Part shown: piece by piece, positions 43,262 through 52,245 of the stretch
Layout: every line of letters starts with the position of its first letter
Numbering within the stretch: the first letter of the stretch is position 1
Origin: Actinoallomurus soli
GTDB lineage: Bacteria > Actinomycetota > Actinomycetes > Streptosporangiales > Streptosporangiaceae
Direction of reading: 5' to 3'
DNA: 64,000 nucleotides
NCBI RefSeq assembly: GCF_024055715.1
Contig: NZ_JAMXMV010000001.1
Span: forward strand, 1,054,001-1,118,000
Translations under genes and position numbers: made by a program
The notes under the pieces: model-generated
Database searches by the model: none
What the model saw: the letters and a program-made list of their open reading frames with translations, nothing else
What the model was told of the DNA's origin: nothing

Positions 43262-44609
43262 GCATCAGGAACTCTCCCAGGTACGCGTCGTGCGGGACGC
43301 CCGGCGTCATCCAGTAGGTCGGGTGGTCGCCGATGTAGAGGTTCTTGATCGTGGGGTCGGCGAGCAGGTCGTCGAGGAGCTTCTCGTCCCTGGTGACCGC
43401 GGTCAGCACGAGCGTGTCGTGGAACACCGCGGGACCGGCCTCCCGGGTCCAGGGGGCCACCCACACGCACGGGAACGCGAGCTCGACGTTGGCCTGCTCG
43501 GCGAACGGGTCGTCGAGCTCGTGGACGGCCGGCCGGAGCACGGCGCTGCCGTCGGGGAGCTCGTCGACCACGCCGTCGCCGCCGAGGTGGGCCCTCGTGC
43601 CCGCGGCCTTGGCCTGCAGGTAGCTCTCGATCTTCCTGGCGGCCGGCATCGAGTAGGCGGTGAGCACGGCCTTCTCGTCCTCCGGCGGCAGGCTCGGGAT
43701 GGCCGAGAGCCGGGCGGCGATCGCCTCGGCGAGCGGGGCCGGGTCGCCCTCGACGAACACGGCGGTGGTGTTCACACAGGCGGTCCCGCCCTCGTGGCTG
43801 ATCGAATCGACGATCATGTCGATGTGGTCGCGCCAGTCGGAGTCGGCGGTGACCAGGATCTTCGACCGGCCGGGGCCGTTCGGCAGGACGGTCGTGTCCG
43901 CGGCGTACTTGTCGATCACGTCCTGGCCGCCGTACACCATGCTCAGGTCGGCCTGGCGCAGGATCTCGTCGGCCTCGGCGTAGTCGGTGGGCAGCAGGAC
44001 GATCTGGTCGTCGCCGAACCCGGACGCGCGGAGCGCCGAGATCAGGCGGTACGGCGTGAGCGGTTCGCGGCGCGAGGGCCGTACGGCCACCCGGAAGCCG
44101 AGCGCGAGGGCCTCCAGCCACAGGCTGTGCACGCCGGGGTGGTTGCCGGCCGCGTGCACCGCGAAGACGTCCCCGCGGCGGATCCACACCGCCGTGCCCT
44201 CCCGGGCCTTCGGGTCGCGCCAGTCGTTCACCGCGCCGACGGGCCGTGCCTTCTGCGCGCTGTCGTACGAGCCTGCGGCGCTGCGGGCGATGGCCCGCAC
44301 CGCCCGCTGGACGATCGGCAGCGGGGTGCCGGACATCCGGCTCACCGTGTACTGGTAGTCGGCCGCGGACATGCCGTCGACGACGCCGGTGGCGAACAGT
44401 TCACCCGCCGCGCGCATGGCGGCCAGGCGCTGCTCCGTGGGAAGGGTCTCGGCCTTGCGCAGCGCGGACATGGCGCGGGTGACGAACAGCCTCGGGACGA
44501 AGCTGAGCTCGACCAGTGGGTTCCCGGCCACGTCGGGGACGGTCAGCCGGTTGTGCGCCCGGTAGGAGCCGTTCGGTCCCAGCGCGTCGATGAAGATCGG
44601 ATCGGTCAT
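43236..44609 (-). CDS. Acyl-CoA/acyl-protein reductase, LuxC/EhpG-like aldehyde dehydrogenase family
   Basis: This 457-residue reductase of the ALDH superfamily has the cofactor region VFAVHAAGNHPGVHSLWLEA, the nucleophile Cys in HEGGTACVNTTAVFVEGD and LYIGDHPTYWMTPGVPHDAY near the C-terminus. LuxC and EhpG enzymes reduce an activated fatty or aromatic acid, passed from LuxE/EhpF, to an aldehyde with NADPH. Its ATG overlaps the stop of the LuxE/EhpF-like gene (TGATG), so both should form one complex. Its last codons lie inside repeat copy B. The carboxylate substrate is unknown; EhpG acts on a phenazine acid. Confidence 0.8.
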   Translation of the reverse strand: MTDPIFIDALGPNGSYRAHNRLTVPDVAGNPLVELSFVPRLFVTRAMSALRKAETLPTEQRLAAMRAAGELFATGVVDGMSAADYQYTVSRMSGTPLPIVQRAVRAIARSAAGSYDSAQKARPVGAVNDWRDPKAREGTAVWIRRGDVFAVHAAGNHPGVHSLWLEALALGFRVAVRPSRREPLTPYRLISALRASGFGDDQIVLLPTDYAEADEILRQADLSMVYGGQDVIDKYAADTTVLPNGPGRSKILVTADSDWRDHIDMIVDSISHEGGTACVNTTAVFVEGDPAPLAEAIAARLSAIPSLPPEDEKAVLTAYSMPAARKIESYLQAKAAGTRAHLGGDGVVDELPDGSAVLRPAVHELDDPFAEQANVELAFPCVWVAPWTREAGPAVFHDTLVLTAVTRDEKLLDDLLADPTIKNLYIGDHPTYWMTPGVPHDAYLGEFLMRTKAVIRD

Positions 44610-45700
44610 CAGTACACCCCTTCGATGACGGTCTCGTCGTCGAAGCGGGCGACGGGAGTCACGTCGGCCACCGAGTCCCCGGCCAGGCCGGCCGGCGGTT
44701 CGACCCGGGTGGCGAGGTCTCGTTCCAGGTTGTTGGGCAGCAGCATGTTCTTGGTGACGTGGTTCATCACGACCTGGCCGCGCTCGCCGTGGTCGACGGT
44801 ACGGCCGGTGTCGGGGTCGATGACGCGGAAGGTGATCCACGGAGCGGGCGGGTCGAAGATGCACGCGTCGTCGTCCGTGAGGTCGAGGCGTTCGTTCGAG
44901 CCGCCGAGGATCATCGTGCTCCCGTACGTGCCACGGAGCTTCACGCCCGGGAAGACCTCGGTGCGGTACAGGTAGCGGGTGTCGGCGTCCATGTGCGCGC
45001 CGCCCCAGACGATGCCCTTGACCTTTTCGTCGATCAGCTCGACCAGGTCGTCGTGCCGGGAGATCCGCTCCAGCAGCGGCGGCGTGGTGATGATGACGCC
45101 GACGTCCTGGGTCCGCAGCACGAACCCGGCCTGCTCGACGAGGTGCTCGGCGTACGCCTCGGCCTCCTCGGCCTTGCCGGCGGCGACGAGCTTCTTCACC
45201 CAGCGCGGGTCCATGTCCACCGTGAACCGGATGCCACCGCGGTCGGTGGCGTGCTGTTCGGACATCTTGCCGGCCATGTGCGGCCCGCTCGGCATGACGA
45301 CGAGCCAGTTGACGTTCTCGGGGAACCCGGCGGCGTCCATCCCGGCGTTCATCCACGCCATGATCCGCTGCCACCAGTCCCGCAGGATGATCACGCGTTT
45401 CGGGGCGCCGGTGGTGCCGCCGCTCTCGTACACGCCGACGACGTCCGCGTCCGCGCCGTATCCCCTGGGGATGAGGTCCTCCACGCGGACGTCGCGCAGC
45501 TCGTTGACGATGTTCGGGAACAGGGACAGGTCCTCGACGCTCTTGACGTCCTTGCGCGGGTCGAAGCCCAGGGTCTTCGCCCGCTCGAGCCAATACGCCG
45601 AGCCCGTCTCGGGGCTGAAGTGCCACTCCATCGCGGCGCGGACGAACTCGTCGGGGTCCGGCCGAGCGTCGAGTGGAAGATCAAGGATTTTTTCGCTCAC
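44609..45700 (-). CDS. AMP-forming acyl ligase, LuxE/EhpF-like
   Basis: This 363-residue enzyme of the adenylate-forming family has the P-loop VYESGGTTGAPKRVI, LRGTYGSTMILGGSNERLD (A5-like motif) and HGERGQVVMNHVTKNMLLPN. The short form without a full C-terminal subdomain resembles LuxE and phenazine EhpF, which activate a carboxylate as AMP ester for transfer to the reductase partner. A GTG start follows AAGGAGGGTGTGCCAAA. The next gene overlaps (TGATG). Together they would reduce a carboxylic acid to an aldehyde without a carrier domain. Confidence 0.8.
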   Translation of the reverse strand: MSEKILDLPLDARPDPDEFVRAAMEWHFSPETGSAYWLERAKTLGFDPRKDVKSVEDLSLFPNIVNELRDVRVEDLIPRGYGADADVVGVYESGGTTGAPKRVIILRDWWQRIMAWMNAGMDAAGFPENVNWLVVMPSGPHMAGKMSEQHATDRGGIRFTVDMDPRWVKKLVAAGKAEEAEAYAEHLVEQAGFVLRTQDVGVIITTPPLLERISRHDDLVELIDEKVKGIVWGGAHMDADTRYLYRTEVFPGVKLRGTYGSTMILGGSNERLDLTDDDACIFDPPAPWITFRVIDPDTGRTVDHGERGQVVMNHVTKNMLLPNNLERDLATRVEPPAGLAGDSVADVTPVARFDDETVIEGVY

Positions 45701-45786
45701 TTTGGCACACCCTCCTTGGCCGCGACGGGCGGCCAAGCGGTTCGTGGGTTGTCTCGCTTCCTCTTCCAGAGTATTTTTCATTACGG

Positions 45787-45808
45787 TACTGTCAAGTAAA
45801 GATATGAT
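45787..45808. promoter_or_regulatory. Divergent promoter region with TACT-N4-AGTA dyad
   Basis: TACT-GTCA-AGTA (45787-45798) is an inverted repeat between the ligase (leftward) and tetR (rightward) genes. On the minus strand TTGACA (45795-45790) is a perfect -35 for the ligase-reductase operon. On the plus strand TATGAT (45803-45808) is a -10 for tetR. A TetR dimer on the dyad would block both. Confidence 0.55.
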
Positions 45809-45837
45809 CATTTCCGCAGGTCAGGAGGCGTTTGATC

Positions 45838-46476
45838 GTGACGGAGGCTCCGAAGAAGCAGCGGGGGCGCCCCCGTGACCCGCTGATCGAGGAGGCGATC
45901 CTGCGCGCGGCCCGCCGCCGGCTCGCCATCGACGGCTACTCCCGGATGACCGTCGGCGCCGTCGCCGCCGACGCCGGCGTCACCCGGCCCACGGTCTACC
46001 GGCGCTGGGAGAGCAAGCACGACCTGGTCGTCGACGCCCTCGACCACGCCTTCCGCGCGCTGCAGGACGCCGCCCCGCCCGTCGATCTGGAGCGGCTCAC
46101 GGCGCGCGAGGCGGTCACCGAGGCCGTACGGCGGCTCGACGTCCGTGAGCCCGACCGGACAGGGATCATGCTCGTCGGCCACGTCATGGCCGAGGCCGAG
46201 CACAACCCCGAGCTCCTGGAGATGGTGCGGACCCACGCCGTGCTGCCCCGGCGGCGCCTGCTGCTCGACACCTTCCGGGCCCTCCAGGAGCGCGGCGACC
46301 TTCGCGCGGACGTCGACCTGGAGGCGGTCGCCGACATGTGCATCGGCAGCTACTACGCCGCGTTCATCCGCGGTGGAGAGGACGGAGAGCTCCCCACGCG
46401 GGTGGTCGCCACCCTCTGGCCCGCGATCTCGGCGGAGCCCGGCGAGTCCGCCCACCAGGACCGCGCCGCCTCCTGA
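45838..46476 (+). CDS. TetR/AcrR family regulator
   Basis: In this protein of about 212 residues the basic N-terminus RGRPRDPLIEEAILRAARRR and HTH MTVGAVAADAGVTRPTVYRR are clear. The C-terminal domain contains LVGHVMAEAEHNPELLEMVR and RRLLLDTFRALQERGDLRAD, the TetR_C_16-like style. GGAGG lies before both GTG 45838 (nine bases) and TTG 45832 (three bases); the GTG was preferred. It diverges from the carboxylate-reductase pair, its probable target, and is convergent with the permease gene. Confidence 0.85.
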   Translation: MTEAPKKQRGRPRDPLIEEAILRAARRRLAIDGYSRMTVGAVAADAGVTRPTVYRRWESKHDLVVDALDHAFRALQDAAPPVDLERLTAREAVTEAVRRLDVREPDRTGIMLVGHVMAEAEHNPELLEMVRTHAVLPRRRLLLDTFRALQERGDLRADVDLEAVADMCIGSYYAAFIRGGEDGELPTRVVATLWPAISAEPGESAHQDRAAS

Positions 46477-46510
46477 GCCCGACCGACCGCGCCGCCTCCT
46501 GAGCCCGACC
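46459..46510 (+). repeat. 26-bp tandem duplication over the tetR stop
   Basis: The 26 bases at 46459-46484 are repeated exactly at 46485-46510. The first copy contains the tetR stop codon (46474-46476), so the second copy is non-coding and separates tetR from the permease stop. Exact identity points to a recent slippage event. Confidence 0.9.
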
Positions 46511-46512
46511 GC

Positions 46513-48117
46513 TCACCCCAGGACCATCCAGGACAGCGGGCCCGCCGCCATCAGGGCGACCAGGACGGCGAACCCGGCGAGGCAGGCGACGCTCCACGGG
46601 AAGGTGCGCCGGAACAACACGCCCTCCCGGCCGGCCATCCCCGCGACGGCCGCGGCCATGGCCAGGTTCTGTGGACTGACCAGCTTGCCCAGGACGCCCG
46701 CCTCGCTGTTGGTCGCCGCGAGCAGGACCGGGCTGATCCCGATCCGGCCGGCCGCCGCCACCTGGACCGCGCCGAAGAGCGCGTTCGCGGAGGTGTCGGA
46801 GCCGGTCGCCGCGACGCCGAGCCAGCCGAGCACGGGGGACAGCAGGACGAACACGCCGCCGGCGCCGGCCAGCCAGGTGCCGATGGTCGCGGCCTGCCCC
46901 GAGTAGTTCATCAGGTAGGTCAGCGCCATCACCAGGACGACGGTGGTCGCGGCACGCCGGATCCGCACGGCCGCCCGGCCGTACTCGCGGAGCGCGGTAC
47001 GAACCGGCAGCCGCAGGAGCACCGTCGAGATCAGTCCGGTCAGCAGCAGGATCGTCCCGGTCGCGGCCGGCCAGTCGAACGCGAAGGTTCCCAGGCTCAG
47101 CGGCCTGCCGTGAGCGTCGGCCACCCGTACGCCGGGCCAGGGGAACCGCACACCGAGGCGGGCGGTCGCGCGGGACACCGGCGTGTCGAGCGAGACGAGC
47201 GCGAGGAGCGCGACGAGCAGGAGATAGGGCGTGAACGCGCGCAGCCCGGCGGCCGGTGAGCGGCCCGGAGACTCCGGGTCTCCCGGCGCGAGGGCCGGGG
47301 TGGTGGCGGGCGACCACAGCCGCAGCAGGACCACGGCCGCTCCCGTGGCCGCCAGGGCGCCCACCAGGTCCGACAGCGGGTAGGCCAGGTGGTTGGAGGT
47401 CACGAACTGCCCGGCCGCGAAGCCGAACCCGGTCACCACGGCGATCGGCCACAGCTCGCGCAGCCCGCGCCGTCCGTCCAGCACGACCACGATGATCACG
47501 GGCAGGAAGGCCGCCACGATCGCGGACTGGCGTCCGACCATCCGGCCCAGTTCCACCGCCGGCAGGTTCGTCGCCTTGGCCAGGGCCGTGATCGGGTTCC
47601 CCATCGACCCGAAGGCGGTCCCGCCGGCGTCGGCGAACATGGCCACCGTCGCCGCGCGGACGGGGGCGTGCCCCAGCCCGATGAGGATCGCGGTGACCAC
47701 CGCCACCGGCGCGCCGAAACCCGCCAGGGCCTCCAGCAGCGCGCCGAAGCAGAACGCGAGGACCAGCGCCTGGATCCGGCGGTCCGGCGACACGGCGGCG
47801 AAGGTCTGCCGGATGACCGACAGGAGACCCGACGCGTCGATCAGCCGGTTCAGCCACACCGCGTTCAACATGATCCACACGATCGGGAAGAGGCCGAACG
47901 CCGCGCCCTGGGCCGCGCCGCTCAGCGCGGGCGTCACCGGCATCCGGTAGGCGAGCACGGCGATCGCCGACGCCGCGAGCAGGCCGCAGGCCGCCGCCAC
48001 GTCGGACCGTGTGCGGAAGACGCCCAGCAGGGTGAGCAGCAGGCCCAGGGGGATCGCCGCCACCGCGGCGGACAAAGCCAGGGAGCCGCCGATCGGATCA
48101 AGGATCTGTCGGTACAT
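46513..48117 (-). CDS. L-lactate permease family transporter
   Basis: This 534-residue LctP-family (TC 2.A.14) transporter has about 12-14 helices. Family blocks seen: FGLFPIVWIMLNAVWLNRL, FCFGALLEALAGFGAPVAVV, AMFADAGGTAFGSMGNPITA, and VAATGSDTSANALFGAVQVA near the C-terminus. It imports lactate or glycolate with protons. It follows an alcohol-dehydrogenase gene (49 bases apart) in a leftward operon. No lactate dehydrogenase genes are here, so the true substrate may be another 2-hydroxy acid. Confidence 0.88.
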   Translation of the reverse strand: MYRQILDPIGGSLALSAAVAAIPLGLLLTLLGVFRTRSDVAAACGLLAASAIAVLAYRMPVTPALSGAAQGAAFGLFPIVWIMLNAVWLNRLIDASGLLSVIRQTFAAVSPDRRIQALVLAFCFGALLEALAGFGAPVAVVTAILIGLGHAPVRAATVAMFADAGGTAFGSMGNPITALAKATNLPAVELGRMVGRQSAIVAAFLPVIIVVVLDGRRGLRELWPIAVVTGFGFAAGQFVTSNHLAYPLSDLVGALAATGAAVVLLRLWSPATTPALAPGDPESPGRSPAAGLRAFTPYLLLVALLALVSLDTPVSRATARLGVRFPWPGVRVADAHGRPLSLGTFAFDWPAATGTILLLTGLISTVLLRLPVRTALREYGRAAVRIRRAATTVVLVMALTYLMNYSGQAATIGTWLAGAGGVFVLLSPVLGWLGVAATGSDTSANALFGAVQVAAAGRIGISPVLLAATNSEAGVLGKLVSPQNLAMAAAVAGMAGREGVLFRRTFPWSVACLAGFAVLVALMAAGPLSWMVLG

Positions 48118-48166
48118 CGGCCGCCCCCACGCCGGTGCTGATTCCCCGATCGGGCCGACGCCGAGC

Positions 48167-49216
48167 TCACGGAACGATGACGATCTTCAAGGGATCGCCG
48201 TCGCGCTCCCGCAGGACCCGGAACGCCTCGGCGATGTCCTCCAGCGGGAAACGGTGGGTGACCAGCTCCCCGGCCCGGAGCATCCCCGCGGCCGCCAGCG
48301 CGACGGCGCGGCGTACGTTGTCGCCTCCCTCGCCGCGCGCGGTGTACATGGTGATGTCCTTGCGGACGATCGCGCCGAGGTCCAGCCGTACCGGCTCCGG
48401 GTAGTACGCCAAAAACAGGATCTTGCCGCCGCGCCGGGTGATCCGGCCGCACTGCTCGGGCACGTCGGGGCCCCCGGAGGCCTCGATCGCGAGGTCGACG
48501 CCCAGGCCGCCCGTCAGGTCGAGCACCGCCCGGACCGGATCCACCTCACGGGCGTTCAGGGTGTGGTCCGCCCCCAGCGCGCGGCCGAGCCGCAGCCGGG
48601 ACTCCCGTGTACCGACGAGGACGACCCGCGCCGCGCCCATGCGCTTGCACACCTGGGCGGTCATCAGGCCGACCGGGCCGGGCCCGAAGACCGCGACGTC
48701 CTGCCCGGCGATGTAGGCGCCCGCGGTGTCCAGCCCGTACAGACCGGTGCCGGCCGTGGTGATGAGGACCGCGTCCTCGTCCGTGATCCGGGCCGGCAAC
48801 CGGTACAGCGCGCTCACGTGGTGGATCGCGTACTGCGCGAAGCCGCCGTTCGACGTCATCCCGGTCGCACGGTGCCCTCTGGCGGGGTCGCCGTAGTTGA
48901 GGCACGCGGTGTACCGGCCGGTCAGGCAGTTACCGCACCGCCCGCATCCGTGGTGCGCCTCGATGCACACCCGATCGCCGGGCGCGACCTCGTCGACGGT
49001 CGCGCCGGTGGCCACCACGGTGCCGGTCCACTCGTGGCCCGGGATGTGCTCACCGTACGGCGGCGTCTGCGGGAAGTGGCCGTCGAGGATCTTCAGGTCG
49101 GTGCCGCAGGTGCCGCACATGGCCACCCGGACGAGCACCTCCTCCGCCCGCGGCTCCGGCACCGGCCGGTCGACGACCCGCAGGTCGCCCGGCCCGAACA
49201 GGACCGCCGCCCGCAT
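48167..49216 (-). CDS. Zinc-dependent medium-chain alcohol/polyol dehydrogenase
   Basis: This 349-residue protein has catalytic zinc site residues MCGTCGTDLKILDG and IPGHEWTGTVVATG, structural zinc CGRCGNCLTGRYTAC, and NAD motif VAVFGPGPVGLMTAQ. It falls in the threonine/sorbitol (L-iditol) dehydrogenase group. ATG 49216 starts the conserved MRAAVLFGPGDLRVVD; an in-frame ATG 20 codons earlier would add a proline/glycine stretch without homologous look. It is first in an operon with the lactate-type permease, suggesting uptake and oxidation of the same hydroxylated compound. Confidence 0.82.
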   Translation of the reverse strand: MRAAVLFGPGDLRVVDRPVPEPRAEEVLVRVAMCGTCGTDLKILDGHFPQTPPYGEHIPGHEWTGTVVATGATVDEVAPGDRVCIEAHHGCGRCGNCLTGRYTACLNYGDPARGHRATGMTSNGGFAQYAIHHVSALYRLPARITDEDAVLITTAGTGLYGLDTAGAYIAGQDVAVFGPGPVGLMTAQVCKRMGAARVVLVGTRESRLRLGRALGADHTLNAREVDPVRAVLDLTGGLGVDLAIEASGGPDVPEQCGRITRRGGKILFLAYYPEPVRLDLGAIVRKDITMYTARGEGGDNVRRAVALAAAGMLRAGELVTHRFPLEDIAEAFRVLRERDGDPLKIVIVP

Positions 49217-49307
49217 CACGTCCGGAACACACGGACCGGGCGGTCCGGGTGGTCCGGGCGAACGGATCGTGACCACGTGTACACACTAGGCGGTGAACTC
49301 GGCGCGG

Positions 49308-49333
49308 GCGTGGGGGGCCGGGGCCCCGCACGC
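49308..49333 (-). terminator. Hairpin downstream of the GH92 gene
   Basis: GCGTGGGGGGCC (49308-49319) and GGCCCCGCACGC (49322-49333) pair at 11 of 12 positions, just after the GH92 stop on the leftward strand. It should separate the mannosidase from the dehydrogenase-permease operon. Confidence 0.55.
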
Positions 49334-49344
49334 CGCTCGGTGCG

Positions 49345-52104
49345 TCAGCTCGGCAGCGTCCACTGCTGGGCGGCGGTCTTGTTGCAGGTGTAGATCTGCA
49401 ACTGGGTGCCGTCCGTGGTGGTGCTGTTCGGGTCGTCGAGGCACTTCCCGGACTCCGGGTTGACCAGTGCCTTGTTCGCGGTGTCGTAGGTCCACTGCTG
49501 CGCGCCGGTGGAGTTGCAGTCGTAGAGCTGGACCTTCGTGCCGTCGGCCGTGCCGCTGTTGCTGACGTCCATGCACTTGCCGAAGGCGGTCAGGGTGCCG
49601 TCGCCCTGCACGGTCCACTGCTGCGCGTTGGTGTTGTTGCAGGTGTAGAGCTGGACGTGCGCGCCGTTCGCGCCCGAGCTGTTCGCCACGTCGACGCACT
49701 TACCGGCGATCCCGGAGGTGATCGGGCCGGTCCGGGTCGTCGTGCCGCCGCTGCCCGCGTACGACGGGGGAGCGGACGAGGCCGCGGTCGCCCAGGAGGT
49801 GTTCGCCGTCGTCCCGAGGGTGAGGGCGAGTGTGCCGCCGGACGTCACCGCCGAGGCGGGCAGGTAGGCGTTGTTCCAGTCGCCGCCGTTCCAGGTCGCG
49901 CTCTGCACGTACGGCGCGTCGGTCGCGGCCTGCGGCGCGTTGACGGTCAGCTTGTTCCCGGTGCTGAGGGTGATCACGACCTGGGTGAACAGCGGGCTGC
50001 CCAGGGCCAGGTCGGAGGTGCCCGGCGTCTCGGGGAACATCCCCATCGCCGACCAGACGTACCAGGCGCTCATCGTGCCGAGGTCGTCGTTGCCGACGCC
50101 CCAGCCGGTGGGGGAGTCCGGCCACAGCTTGTTCTGCACGTTCCGGATGACCTCCTGGGTGCGCCAGGGCCGGCCCACGTAGTCGTACTCCCAGGGCAGC
50201 TCGATGCTCGGCTCGTTGCCGAGGTCGGCGTGGTCGCCGCCGCTGCCGTCGTACGCCGCGAGCACGTGGTCGAGGTAGCTCACCATCCCGGTGTTGCCGC
50301 CCTTCGCGTCCGCCAGGCCGCGGACGTTGAACGGCACCATCCCGGTGTACTGCCAGGACGTGCCCTCGACCATCTCGGTGCCGCTCGTCGGCGAGAAGCC
50401 GCCCGCCCAGGACCCGCTGGACGTACGCGGCTGCATGAAGCCGCTGGAGGTGTTCAGCAGGTTCTTCCAGTTCTGCGCGCGGTCGACGAACTTCTTCTGG
50501 TTCGCCGTGTCACCGAGCGCGCCGGCGAACGTTCCGACCGCGAAGTCGGCCGTGTCGTACTCCAGGGTCGTCGAGACGGACCCGTAGTAGTTGCAGCAGC
50601 CGTAGGTCCCGTCGCTGGGCAGGTAGCCGATGCTGGACAGGTAGTTCAGCCCGGGCCGGTCGTTGTTCGCGACCGTCGCCTGGTGGATCATCGCGTTCTT
50701 CGCGGCGGTCGTGTCGAAGTCCCGGCCGCCGAAGGCGTAGATGTCGGCGATGATCGGGGCCGCCGGGTCGCCGACCATGACGTAGGACTCGCCGTTGGCC
50801 TGCGCCCACTTCGGCAGCCGGCCGCCCTGGGCGTAGTCGTTGACCGCGGACTGCGCCACGTCGCTCGCCTGTGTGGGGGCGATCATGCCGATGAGCTGGG
50901 CCTGGCTGCGGTAGATGTCCCAGCCCGAGTAGTTGGCGTACTGCGCGTGCCCGGACGCGGCGGTGTGCACGGCGTTGTCGAAGCCCATGTACTGGCCGTT
51001 CGCGTCGCTGAACACGTTGGGGTGCAGCAGCGCGTGGTACAGCGACGTGTAGAAGACGTGCTGCTGCGCGGTGGTGCCGCCGGCCGTCTGGATCCTGCCG
51101 AGCATGGTGTTCCAGGCGTTATGGGCCGCCGTGCGGGTGGCGTCGAAGTCGAAGTTCGGCACCTCGGCGTCCCGGTTCGCCGTCGCGTTCGCGTCGGAGG
51201 TGAACGAGATGCCGATCCGCGCGGTCACCACCTGGTTCGCGGTCGTGTCGAAGGTGAGGTATCCGCCGTTCGGGGCGGCCAGCGGCGCCGCCGTGCTCGC
51301 CGCCGTGCCGTGCAGGCGAGGATGGTCGGGCCGGTCCGCCGCGTGCGGCGAGACGGTGGTGCCGGTCGTCCGCGCGGTCGACTTCTGCGCCAGCCGCCGG
51401 GCCCCGGCCCGCACGCCGGACGCGAGCCAGGTCCCCGTGCTGAACGGGTGGTCGAACGCCACGGAGAAGTGCAGCGTGTAGGTGTTGGCGGCGTTGCAGA
51501 AGCGGCCGCTGGTCACCGAGCCGACGACCTCGGTGTTCCCGACGGTCTGCCAGGTCGTCGCGGAGACGGGGTTCTGGCTGCCGGTCAGCTTGAACAGCAG
51601 GTTCGCCTGCGTGGTGGACGGGAAGGTGAAGCGGCCGATGCCGCCGCGCGTCGTGGTGGTCAGCTCGGTCTTGACGCCGTTGCCGAGCGTCACGCCGTAG
51701 TACCCGGGGGACGCCGACTCGTTCGCGTGCGAGTACGACGCACTGGCCGATCCGGGGCTGCTCACCGCGCCGGTCGTCGGCATGATCGGCACGTCGCCGT
51801 ACGCGCCGCAGCCCGGTCCGGCCATGTGGGTCAGGCTGAACCCGGTGATCGTGGAGCTGTTGTAGGAGTAGCCGCCGCCCAGCGCGCGGCTGGACGTGTC
51901 GGGACTCCACTGCAGCATCCCGAACGGGACGTCGGCGCCGGGGAAGTCGTTGCCTCCGTTGGTCGTGCCGAGGAGCGGGTTGACCAGGGAGGCGGGGTCG
52001 GAGACGAGCCCGGCGGCGCTCGCCGGGGCGGGGGCGGGGAGGAAGAGCGCGCCCAGTAGGAGGAGCGCGGGCGTGAGAGCACGCAGGGGGCGGGGGAGTG
52101 CCAT
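49345..52104 (-). CDS. Secreted GH92 alpha-mannosidase with ricin-type lectin domain
   Basis: In this 919-residue protein residues 1-31 form a Sec signal peptide (TPALLLLGALFLPAPAPASA). Residues ~35-760 form the GH92 catalytic region: VNPLLGTTNGGNDFPGADVP, WSPDTSSRALGGGYSY, GNEPSIELPWEYDYVGRPW and GNDDLGTMSAWYVWSAMGMF. Residues ~795-919 are a ricin B lectin with three QQWT repeats (QxW motif). GH92 exo-alpha-mannosidases remove mannose from N-glycan or mannan using calcium. It stands alone, with its own promoter and a LacI-type operator just upstream, so it is probably induced by mannosides. Confidence 0.92.
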   Translation of the reverse strand: MALPRPLRALTPALLLLGALFLPAPAPASAAGLVSDPASLVNPLLGTTNGGNDFPGADVPFGMLQWSPDTSSRALGGGYSYNSSTITGFSLTHMAGPGCGAYGDVPIMPTTGAVSSPGSASASYSHANESASPGYYGVTLGNGVKTELTTTTRGGIGRFTFPSTTQANLLFKLTGSQNPVSATTWQTVGNTEVVGSVTSGRFCNAANTYTLHFSVAFDHPFSTGTWLASGVRAGARRLAQKSTARTTGTTVSPHAADRPDHPRLHGTAASTAAPLAAPNGGYLTFDTTANQVVTARIGISFTSDANATANRDAEVPNFDFDATRTAAHNAWNTMLGRIQTAGGTTAQQHVFYTSLYHALLHPNVFSDANGQYMGFDNAVHTAASGHAQYANYSGWDIYRSQAQLIGMIAPTQASDVAQSAVNDYAQGGRLPKWAQANGESYVMVGDPAAPIIADIYAFGGRDFDTTAAKNAMIHQATVANNDRPGLNYLSSIGYLPSDGTYGCCNYYGSVSTTLEYDTADFAVGTFAGALGDTANQKKFVDRAQNWKNLLNTSSGFMQPRTSSGSWAGGFSPTSGTEMVEGTSWQYTGMVPFNVRGLADAKGGNTGMVSYLDHVLAAYDGSGGDHADLGNEPSIELPWEYDYVGRPWRTQEVIRNVQNKLWPDSPTGWGVGNDDLGTMSAWYVWSAMGMFPETPGTSDLALGSPLFTQVVITLSTGNKLTVNAPQAATDAPYVQSATWNGGDWNNAYLPASAVTSGGTLALTLGTTANTSWATAASSAPPSYAGSGGTTTRTGPITSGIAGKCVDVANSSGANGAHVQLYTCNNTNAQQWTVQGDGTLTAFGKCMDVSNSGTADGTKVQLYDCNSTGAQQWTYDTANKALVNPESGKCLDDPNSTTTDGTQLQIYTCNKTAAQQWTLPS

Positions 52105-52140
52105 CCTTGATTGCCCTTTCGCGGAGGGGGATAGGGCGAT

Positions 52141-52186
52141 GACAACGTTGTCGCCTGGTTGTACGCCCCGCTTTAGCGGCAGTCAA
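52141..52186 (-). promoter_or_regulatory. GH92 promoter with LacI-type operator
   Basis: On the minus strand TTGACT (52186-52181), 17 bases, and TACAAC (52163-52158) form a sigma70-like promoter. Right after the -10 lies the perfect 12-bp palindrome GACAACGTTGTC (52141-52152), typical of LacI-family operators in actinobacteria. No LacI gene is nearby, so the repressor is encoded elsewhere. Confidence 0.7.
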
Positions 52187-52245
52187 GATTTTTGTCATGA
52201 GTCGGCCACCCGTTCCCGCGGCGGAACCTCTGCCGCCGATCCCCC

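Noticed and set aside
43119-44975. A 618-codon plus-strand frame over the acyl-CoA reductase.
   Set aside because: Shadow of the minus-strand reductase; only its first codons lie in the repeat and show no gene features.
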